Assembly: GCF_001445655.1 (NCBI RefSeq)
Contig: NZ_LNBE01000002.1
Coordinates: 1,061,887-1,125,886, forward strand
Length of the DNA: 64,000 bases
Direction: 5' to 3'
DNA from: Streptomyces roseifaciens
Lineage (GTDB): Bacteria; Actinomycetota; Actinomycetes; Streptomycetales; Streptomycetaceae
The notes below the pieces were generated by a model. It searched no databases. It saw only the letters and a program-made list of their open reading frames with translations, and was not told the origin of the DNA. The number at the start of each line of letters is the position of its first letter. Position 1 is the first letter of the stretch. Both the position numbers and the translations under genes were made by a program. Below are positions 57,187 to 64,000 of this stretch, in pieces.

Positions 57187-60100
57187 GTGGCGAACGAGGA
57201 CAAGCTCCGCTATTTCCTGAAGCGAGTCACCGCAGATCTCCAGGAGACCCGGCGGCGCCTTCGTGACTACGAGGACGCCGCCGGGGAGCCGGTGGCCATC
57301 ATCGGGATGAGCTGCCGCTACCCGGGAGGCGTCGACTCGCCCGAGGCCCTGTGGGAGCTGGTCGCCGGCGGACGGGACACCGTCTCCGAGTTCCCCGCCG
57401 ACCGCGGCTGGGACCTGGACGCGCTCTACGACCCGGACCCGGAGAACCGCGGGACCAGCTACGCCCGCGAGGGCGCGTTCCTGCGCGACCTGGCGCGGTT
57501 CGACGCCGGCCTCTTCGGGATCTCGCCCCGTGAGGCGCTCGCCATGGACCCCCAGCAGCGACTGCTGCTGGAGACGTCCTGGGAGCTCTTCGAGCGGGCC
57601 GGCATCGACGCCGCCTCGCTGGCGGGCAGCCGGACCGGCGTGTTCGCCGGAGTGATGAACCACGAGTTCCTCGCCGCCCTGCAGAACTCCCCGGAGGACC
57701 TGGAGGGTTATCTGGGCACGGGCACCTCGGGCAGCGTCGCCTCCGGCCGGGTGGCCTACACCTTCGGACTCGAAGGCCCGGCCGTCACGGTCGACACGGC
57801 CTGCTCGTCGTCGCTGGTCGCCCTGCACCTGGCCGTCCAGTCGCTGCGCAACGGCGAGTGCTCGCTGGCCGTGGCGGGCGGTGTCACCGCGATGGTCGGC
57901 CCCGCCACCTTCGTCGGATTCAGCCGCCAGCGCGGACTCGCGCCCGACGGCCGCTGCAAGGCCTTCGCCGCCGCTGCCGACGGCACCGGCTGGGGCGAGG
58001 GCGCCGGCCTGCTGCTGGTGGAACGCCTCTCGGACGCCCGGCGCAACGGGCACGAGGTGCTCGCCGTCGTGCGCGGCTCCGCCGTCAACCAGGACGGCGC
58101 CTCCAACGGCCTGACCGCCCCCAACGGCCCCTCGCAGCAGCGGGTGATCCGCCAGGCCCTGGCTGCCGCGCAGCTGACCACCGCCCAGGTCGACGCGGTG
58201 GAGGCGCACGGCACGGGCACGCGGCTCGGCGACCCGATCGAGGCACAGGCGCTGCTCGCGACGTACGGGCAGGGCCGTTCCGACGACAAGCCGCTGTGGC
58301 TGGGCTCGATCAAGTCGAACATCGGCCACACCCAGGCCGCGGCCGGCGTGGCGGGCATCATCAAAATGGTCATGGCCATGCGCCACGGCGAACTGCCGCG
58401 CACGCTGCACGTCGACGCGCCGTCCCCGCACGTCGACTGGTCGGCGGGCGCCGTACGGCTGCTGACCGAGCCCACGCCCTGGCCGGCTTCGGACCGGCCG
58501 CGGCGGGCCGGGGTCTCCTCCTTCGGGATCAGCGGCACCAACGCGCACACGATCATCGAGGAAGCCCCCTCGGCCGAAGCGTTCGCACAGGAAGCAGAGG
58601 CCCCTGAGGCCCCTGAGGCCCCGCAGGTTTCGGAAGAAGGCGCGGAAGGCGCAGAGGGCGCAGAGGGCGCGGAGAACACCGGAGCCGCCGCCGTCGAGGC
58701 CGCACTCCCGGCCGAGGGCGGGCCGGTGCCGTGGGTGATCTCCGGCAAGAGCGAAGAGGCCCTGCGCGCCCAGGCCGAACGCCTGCTGTCCCGCACCGGC
58801 ACCTACATCGGCACCGATACCGGCACCGACGCCTCACCGCTGGACGTGGCGTTCTCGCTCGCCACGACGCGCACGGCCCTGGAGCACCGCGCGGTGGTGC
58901 AGGGCGAGTCACCGGCGGAGCTTGCCGAGGGGCTGCGGGCCGTGGCTTCCGGCTCCCCGGCGCCGGGCGTCGCGCGCGGCCACTCCGGCACCGGCGGGCG
59001 CGTCGGATTCCTCTTCTCCGGCCAGGGCTCACAGCGCCTGGGCATGGGGCGCGAACTGTACGCCGCCTACCCGGCGTTCGCCGCCGCGTACGACGAGGTC
59101 TGCGCGCACCTCGACACCACGACCGACGTCGACTCGGAAGAACTGCACCTCACGGGCAACGCCCAGCCCGCCCTGTTCGCGATCGAGGTGGCGCTGTTCC
59201 GGCTCCTCGCGTCCTGGGGCATCCGGCCCGACTACGTGGCCGGTCACTCCGTCGGCGAGATCGCTGCGGCTCACGTGGCCGGTGTGCTGTCCCTGCCGGA
59301 CGCGGCAAAGCTGGTGTCCGCCCGTGCTGCGCTGATGCAGGCGCTGCCTGCGGGCGGTGCGATGGTTGCCGTCCAGGCCACTGAGGACGAGGTTCTGCCG
59401 CACGTCACCGAGCAGGTCGGCATCGCGGCGATCAACGGCCCGCAGTCCGTCGTGGTCTCCGGTGCCGAGGACGCCGTCACCGCGATCACGGAGATCTTCA
59501 AGCAGCAGGGCCGCAAGACCTCCCGGCTGAAGGTCAGCCACGCCTTCCACTCGCCTCTCATGGACCCCATGCTGGAGGAGTTCGCGCAGGTCGTGCGCGG
59601 GCTGACCTTCGAGAAGCCGCAGCTTCCGGTCGTCTCCAATCTCACAGGCCGCCTCACCGAGCCGTACACGCCGGAGTACTGGGTCCGTCACGTCCGTGAG
59701 GCGGTGCGCTTCGCCGACGGTGTGCAGACCCTGCACGAGTTGGGCGTGACCACCTTCGTGGAGATCGGCCCCGGCGGCGTCCTCACCGCCCTCGCCCAGG
59801 GCTGCCTCGGTGACGAAGGCGATGACGTCGTCACCGTCCCCGTCCTCCGCGCCGACCGCCCCGAGCGGGCCGCGCTCGTCGCCGCGGTCTCCGAACTGCA
59901 CGCGCACGGCGTCTCGCCGGACTGGCACGCCTTCTTCCCCGGCGCCCGGCGCGTGGAACTGCCCACCTATGCCTTCCAGTACGAGCGCTACTGGCTCGAC
60001 GCCTCACCGGCCGCGCCCGGCGACGTGCGCGCCGCCGGCCTGGGCTCCGCCGACCACCCGCTGCTGGGCGCCGCCGTCTCCCTGGCCGGCGGTGACGAGC

Positions 60101-63100
60101 GGCTGCTGACCGGCCGGCTGTCCCTGCGCACGCACCCGTGGCTGAGCGACCACGCCGTGCTCGGAAACGTCCTGCTGCCGGGCACCGCGTTCGTCGAACT
60201 GGCCGTGCGCGCCGCCGACGAAGCCGGCTGCGAACTGCTGGAGGACCTCACCCTCGAAGCGCCGCTGGTGCTGCCCGAGCGCGGCGGCGTCGCGGTCCAG
60301 GTCTGGGTCGGCGCGGCCGACGGCTCCGGCCGCAGGCCGCTGACCGTGCACTCGCGCCCCGAGGACGGCACCGACCTGCCGTGGGTGCGGCACGCCACCG
60401 GATTCGTCAGCGAAACGGCGGGCGCCGCCCCGGCAGCCGACCAGGCGCTCACGGCGTGGCCTCCGGCCGGCTCGGAGCCGGTCGGCCTCGACGGCTTCTA
60501 CGACCGGCTGGCCGGCCTCGGCCTGGCCTACGGTCCGGCGTTCCGCGGCCTGCGGAGCGCCTGGCGCGCGGGCGACGAGGTCTTCGCCGAGGTCGCCCTC
60601 CCCGACGGCACGGACACCGGCTCCTTCCTCCTGCACCCCGCACTCCTGGACGCGGCGCTGCACGCGATCGGCGCGGGCGGATCCCTGGTGGACGAAGCGG
60701 ACGGGCCGCTCCTGCCGTTCGCCTGGTCCGGAGTGTCCGTGCGCGCCACGGGCGCATCCACCGTACGGGTGAGGCTGTCGCCGGCCGGTCCGGACACGGT
60801 GTCCCTGCTCGTGGCCGACGCCACCGGCGAGCCCGTGGCGTCCGTGGAGGCGCTGACGCTGCGCGCGGTGTCGGCAGAGCAGCTCCGCAAGCGCTCCGGC
60901 GACGGCGACGCGATGTTCGCGGTCGAGTGGGCACCGCTGACCCTGCAGTCTCCGTCCGACGACGCGGACGGGACGACGGTCGCGCACGTCCCGGACATCA
61001 CCGCGCTGCCCGGCGCCGACGGGCCGTCGCAGCCGGACGCGCTCGTGGTGCCGTGCCCCGACGGCCCTGAAGGGGCCTCCGAGGCCGAAAGGGTCCACGC
61101 GGTCACCGCCGAGGTGCTGCAGCTGCTCCAGCGGTGGTTCGCCGAGGACCGCACACCTCGCCTCGTGCTGGTGGCGCGCTGCGACGACCTCGCCCACGCC
61201 GCCGCGGGCGGACTGGTGCGCTCGGCCCAGGCGGAGAACCCCGGCCGGATCGTGCTGCTCGAAACCGACCGCCCGGCCGACGCGGCCGAGCACGTGCCCG
61301 GCATCGTGCGCTCCGGCGAACCCCACGTCGTCGTCCGCGACGGGGAGACTTACGCCCCGCGCCTGGCCCGTACCGCCTCCCCGGCCACGCAGGACGCCGC
61401 CGACCCCACCGAGGGCACCGTCTTCGGCCAGTACACAGTCTCCGGCCAGGGCACGGTCTCCGGTCAGGGCACCGTCCCCGGCCTCGGAACCGTGCTGCTC
61501 ACCGGCGCCTCGGGCGCGCTGGGCGGAACCCTCGCCCGGCACCTCGTGACCGGACACGGCGTGCGCAGGCTGCTGCTGGTCAGCCGCCGCGGCGCGGACG
61601 CCCCGGGCGCCGCGGCCCTGGAAGCCGAACTCACCGCTCTCGGCGCCGAGGCGACGTGGGCCGCCTGCGACATCGCCGACCGCGACGCCCTCGCCCGGCT
61701 ACTGGCCGGGTCTCCGGTCGACTCCGTCGTCCACACCGCCGGCGTCCTCGATGACGGCGTGCTCGCCGCCTTGACCCCGGAGCGCATGGACGCCGTCCTG
61801 AAGCCCAAGGCCGACGCCGTGCTCAACCTGCACGAGCTCACCGGCGAGGGCACGACGTTCGTCCTGTTCTCCTCCGCCGCGGGCGTCTTCGGCAACCCCG
61901 GTCAGGGCAACTACGCCGCGGCCAACGCCTTCCTCGACGCCTTCGCCCGGCACCGCCGCGCCCAGGGCCGGCCCACGATCTCGCTGGCGTGGGGCCTGTG
62001 GGAGCAGGAAGGCGCCATGGCCGACGGCCTCGACGAGGCCGACAGGTCGCGGATGGCACGCTCGGGCGTACTGCCACTGTCCACCGAGGACGGCCTGCGC
62101 CTGTTCGACGCGGCGCTCACCTCGGACGAGTCCGTGCTCGTACCGGTCCGCCTCGACATCGCCGCCCTGCGGAACCAGGCGGCCGGAACCGTACCGGCAC
62201 TGCTGCGCGGACTCGTACGCGTCACCACGCGCGGCACCGCCCGGCGCGCCACCACCGGATCACTGGCCGACCGTCTCGCCGGGCTGACCGCCGACGAGCG
62301 CGACGAGGCCGTCCTGGAACTGGTCCGGTCCGAGGTCGCCGCCGTGCTCGGGCACGCCTCGCCCCGGGCCGTCCAGCCCGCGCACGCTTTCCAGGACCTG
62401 GGCTTCGACTCCCTGACGGCCGTCGAACTGCGCAACCGGCTGTCCACCGCCACCGGCCTGCGCCTGCCCGCGACCCTCGTCTTCGACCACCCCACGCCCG
62501 CCGCCCTTGCCCGCCACATCGGCACCGAACTGCTCGGCGAAGCCCCGGCGGCCACGGCCACGGCCACGGCCACGGCGCGGCAGTCCGCCGCCGCAGCCGA
62601 CGAACCGATCGCCATCGTCGGCATGAGCTGCCGCCTCCCGGGCGGTGTGCGCTCGCCGGAGGACCTGTGGCGGCTGGTGGCCTCCGGCCGGGACGGCATC
62701 TCCCGGTTCCCGGACAACCGTGGCTGGGACGTCGACTCGCTGTACGACCCCGACCCGGAGCGCCTCGGCAAGACCTACGCGCGCGACGGCGGCTTCCTCC
62801 ACGAGGCAGCCGAGTTCGACGCCGGCTTCTTCGGCATCAGCCCCCGCGAGGCCCTGGCGATGGACCCGCAGCAGCGGCTGCTGCTGGAGGCGTCCTGGGA
62901 GGCCTTCGAACGCGCCGGGATCGATCCGGCGACGATGCGGGGCAGCAGCACCGGGGTCTTCACCGGCCTGATGTACCACGACTACGGCCAGGGCCCGCGC
63001 GAACTGCCCGAGGGCGTCGAGGGCCTGCTCACCACAGGAGGCTCCGGCAGCGTCGCCTCCGGGCGCGTGTCCTACACCTTCGGCCTCGAGGGCCCGGCCG

Positions 63101-64000
63101 TCACGGTCGACACGGCGTGCTCGTCGTCGCTCGTCGCCCTCCACCTGGCCGTTCAGTCGCTGCGCAACGGCGAGTGCACGATGGCCCTGGCCGGCGGCGT
63201 CACGGTCATGGCGAGTCCGACGGTCTTCGTGGAGTTCAGCCGTCAGCGCGGACTGTCGCCGGACGGCCGCTGCAAGGCGTTCGCGGCCGGTGCCGACGGC
63301 ACCGGCTGGGGCGAAGGCGTCGGCATGCTGCTGGTGGAGCGGCTCGGCGACGCCGAGCGCAACGGCCACCGGGTACTGGCGGTCGTGCGGGGCACCGCGG
63401 TGAACCAGGACGGTGCGTCCAACGGTCTGACAGCCCCGAACGGTCCCTCACAACAGCGGGTCATCCGGCAGGCCTTGGCGTCCGCCGGACTTGCACCCGC
63501 CGACGTCGATGCGGTCGAGGCACACGGCACGGGCACCAAGCTGGGTGACCCGATCGAGGCGCAGGCGCTCATCGCCACGTACGGCCAGGAGCGGCCGGAG
63601 GACCGGCCGCTGTGGCTGGGTTCGCTGAAGTCCAACATCGGCCACACGCAGGCCGCGGCCGGCGTGGCCGGTGTGATCAAGATGGTCATGGCGATCCAGC
63701 ACGGTGTGCTGCCGCAGACCTTGCACGTGGACGAGCCGACGCCGCACGTGGACTGGTCCGCCGGTGAGGTGCGACTGCTGACCGAGGCGGTCGAGTGGCC
63801 CGCGGGCGACGCGCCGCGACGAGCGGCAGTGTCCTCGTTCGGCGTGAGCGGTACGAATGCGCACGTGATCGTCGAGCAGGCACCTGCCACGGCCGAGTCG
63901 TCCCCGGCCCTGTCTCCGGCCCCGACCTCGGACTCGGATGAGGTGGTGCCGTGGGTGCTGTCGGCGAAGAGTGAGGCGGCGCTGCGGGATCAGGCGGACC
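57187..64000 (+). CDS. Modular type I polyketide synthase, first module complete (KS-AT-DH-KR-ACP), second begins (3' end outside window)
   Basis: At least 2271 codons are visible. The GTG start at 57187 is set by GAGGGA at 57173-57178 and by the docking helix [20 protein letters not shown] just before the KS. Module 5: KS Cys206 (DTACSSSL), AT Ser688 with HAFH785-788 (malonyl type), DH His989 ([11 protein letters not shown]), KR near 1439 with Tyr1576 and LDD, ACP Ser1742. Module 6: KS Cys1978; the frame then runs open past the last base within the KS-AT linker. The enzyme takes the chain from PKS1 through matching docking ends (78 bases between the genes) and adds a fourth conjugated double bond. 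Linkers hold in-frame tandem repeats (58594-58676, 61430-61489, 62551-62574). The gene forms an operon with PKS1. Confidence 0.93.
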   Translation, partial: MANEDKLRYFLKRVTADLQETRRRLRDYEDAAGEPVAIIGMSCRYPGGVDSPEALWELVAGGRDTVSEFPADRGWDLDALYDPDPENRGTSYAREGAFLRDLARFDAGLFGISPREALAMDPQQRLLLETSWELFERAGIDAASLAGSRTGVFAGVMNHEFLAALQNSPEDLEGYLGTGTSGSVASGRVAYTFGLEGPAVTVDTACSSSLVALHLAVQSLRNGECSLAVAGGVTAMVGPATFVGFSRQRGLAPDGRCKAFAAAADGTGWGEGAGLLLVERLSDARRNGHEVLAVVRGSAVNQDGASNGLTAPNGPSQQRVIRQALAAAQLTTAQVDAVEAHGTGTRLGDPIEAQALLATYGQGRSDDKPLWLGSIKSNIGHTQAAAGVAGIIKMVMAMRHGELPRTLHVDAPSPHVDWSAGAVRLLTEPTPWPASDRPRRAGVSSFGISGTNAHTIIEEAPSAEAFAQEAEAPEAPEAPQVSEEGAEGAEGAEGAENTGAAAVEAALPAEGGPVPWVISGKSEEALRAQAERLLSRTGTYIGTDTGTDASPLDVAFSLATTRTALEHRAVVQGESPAELAEGLRAVASGSPAPGVARGHSGTGGRVGFLFSGQGSQRLGMGRELYAAYPAFAAAYDEVCAHLDTTTDVDSEELHLTGNAQPALFAIEVALFRLLASWGIRPDYVAGHSVGEIAAAHVAGVLSLPDAAKLVSARAALMQALPAGGAMVAVQATEDEVLPHVTEQVGIAAINGPQSVVVSGAEDAVTAITEIFKQQGRKTSRLKVSHAFHSPLMDPMLEEFAQVVRGLTFEKPQLPVVSNLTGRLTEPYTPEYWVRHVREAVRFADGVQTLHELGVTTFVEIGPGGVLTALAQGCLGDEGDDVVTVPVLRADRPERAALVAAVSELHAHGVSPDWHAFFPGARRVELPTYAFQYERYWLDASPAAPGDVRAAGLGSADHPLLGAAVSLAGGDERLLTGRLSLRTHPWLSDHAVLGNVLLPGTAFVELAVRAADEAGCELLEDLTLEAPLVLPERGGVAVQVWVGAADGSGRRPLTVHSRPEDGTDLPWVRHATGFVSETAGAAPAADQALTAWPPAGSEPVGLDGFYDRLAGLGLAYGPAFRGLRSAWRAGDEVFAEVALPDGTDTGSFLLHPALLDAALHAIGAGGSLVDEADGPLLPFAWSGVSVRATGASTVRVRLSPAGPDTVSLLVADATGEPVASVEALTLRAVSAEQLRKRSGDGDAMFAVEWAPLTLQSPSDDADGTTVAHVPDITALPGADGPSQPDALVVPCPDGPEGASEAERVHAVTAEVLQLLQRWFAEDRTPRLVLVARCDDLAHAAAGGLVRSAQAENPGRIVLLETDRPADAAEHVPGIVRSGEPHVVVRDGETYAPRLARTASPATQDAADPTEGTVFGQYTVSGQGTVSGQGTVPGLGTVLLTGASGALGGTLARHLVTGHGVRRLLLVSRRGADAPGAAALEAELTALGAEATWAACDIADRDALARLLAGSPVDSVVHTAGVLDDGVLAALTPERMDAVLKPKADAVLNLHELTGEGTTFVLFSSAAGVFGNPGQGNYAAANAFLDAFARHRRAQGRPTISLAWGLWEQEGAMADGLDEADRSRMARSGVLPLSTEDGLRLFDAALTSDESVLVPVRLDIAALRNQAAGTVPALLRGLVRVTTRGTARRATTGSLADRLAGLTADERDEAVLELVRSEVAAVLGHASPRAVQPAHAFQDLGFDSLTAVELRNRLSTATGLRLPATLVFDHPTPAALARHIGTELLGEAPAATATATATARQSAAAADEPIAIVGMSCRLPGGVRSPEDLWRLVASGRDGISRFPDNRGWDVDSLYDPDPERLGKTYARDGGFLHEAAEFDAGFFGISPREALAMDPQQRLLLEASWEAFERAGIDPATMRGSSTGVFTGLMYHDYGQGPRELPEGVEGLLTTGGSGSVASGRVSYTFGLEGPAVTVDTACSSSLVALHLAVQSLRNGECTMALAGGVTVMASPTVFVEFSRQRGLSPDGRCKAFAAGADGTGWGEGVGMLLVERLGDAERNGHRVLAVVRGTAVNQDGASNGLTAPNGPSQQRVIRQALASAGLAPADVDAVEAHGTGTKLGDPIEAQALIATYGQERPEDRPLWLGSLKSNIGHTQAAAGVAGVIKMVMAIQHGVLPQTLHVDEPTPHVDWSAGEVRLLTEAVEWPAGDAPRRAAVSSFGVSGTNAHVIVEQAPATAESSPALSPAPTSDSDEVVPWVLSAKSEAALRDQAD
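58594..58676 (+). repeat. Tandem Glu-Ala-Pro / Glu-Gly-Ala repeats in the module 5 KS-AT linker
   Basis: Nine-base GAGGCCCCT-type units are followed by GCAGAGGGC-type units. They encode EAPEAPEAP and then [13 protein letters not shown], in the linker between KS5 and AT5. Confidence 0.75.
61430..61489 (+). repeat. 18-base tandem repeat (TVSGQG)n before the module 5 KR
   Basis: About three 18-base units encode TVSGQG-type hexapeptides in the linker just upstream of the KR nucleotide-binding loop. Confidence 0.7.
62551..62574 (+). repeat. GCCACG hexanucleotide repeat (Ala-Thr)n between ACP5 and KS6
   Basis: Four perfect GCCACG units encode ATATATAT in the linker joining module 5 to module 6. 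Confidence 0.8.
63669..64000 (+). repeat. 332-base perfect repeat, copy in PKS2 module 6 (cut by window end)
   Basis: This is the partner of 47688-48019. Identity starts after a mismatch at 63668 and continues to the last base of the window. Confidence 0.85.

Overview
The window is high-GC DNA with almost every third codon position G or C, GTG and TTG starts, long antisense open frames, and two giant modular assembly lines. This points to Streptomyces or a close actinomycete. No rRNA, tRNA, CRISPR array, insertion sequence, transporter, phosphopantetheinyl transferase or pathway-specific regulator gene was found.

Layout. Positions 1-5776 hold ordinary flanking genes: the end of a lectin-like beta-propeller protein, a membrane-anchored XRE-type regulator with a ricin-like sensor domain, a small secreted four-cysteine protein, an Eis-type acetyltransferase, a polytopic membrane protein, a decayed gene fragment and a VanZ-family membrane protein.

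Positions 5858-30943, all on the minus strand, form a nonribosomal peptide synthetase (NRPS) operon. Transcription runs from a candidate promoter near 31130 through a four-module NRPS (5286 aa), a two-module NRPS ending in a reductase (3004 aa; 4-base overlap with the first) and an MbtH-like protein (20-base overlap). The domain order is C-A(N-methyltransferase)-T, C-A-T, C-A-T, C-A-T-E / C-A-T-E, C-A-T-R. Binding-pocket residues suggest N-Me-Val, Ser, Pro, unknown (D), unknown (D), Pro. The peptide would be released reductively as a prolinal or prolinol, and an N-terminal C domain implies an acyl cap. Module 2 looks as though it has lost an epimerase.

Positions 31556-33340 are a junction: a tiny TTG-started secreted protein, then a [3Fe-4S] ferredoxin and a CYP105-like P450 on the minus strand.

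Positions 33685-64000 on the plus strand encode a modular type I polyketide synthase (PKS). PKS1 (7807 aa) has a KSQ loading module, one KR module and three DH-KR modules. PKS2 supplies another DH-KR module and then runs off the window inside the next KS-AT. All six complete acyltransferases carry malonyl-type motifs. The inferred chain so far is a C12 thioester, CH3-CH(OH)-CH2-(CH=CH)4-CO-, the same pattern as the first half of tetraene or larger polyene macrolides. Two sequences close to the published PimM-type (PAS-LuxR) operator sit in the divergent P450/PKS promoter, and none was found upstream of the NRPS. I therefore read the window as two abutting biosynthetic gene clusters, an NRPS peptide-aldehyde/alcohol cluster and a polyene macrolide-like PKS cluster. 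A functional link, such as a polyene acyl cap on the peptide, cannot be excluded from this window alone.
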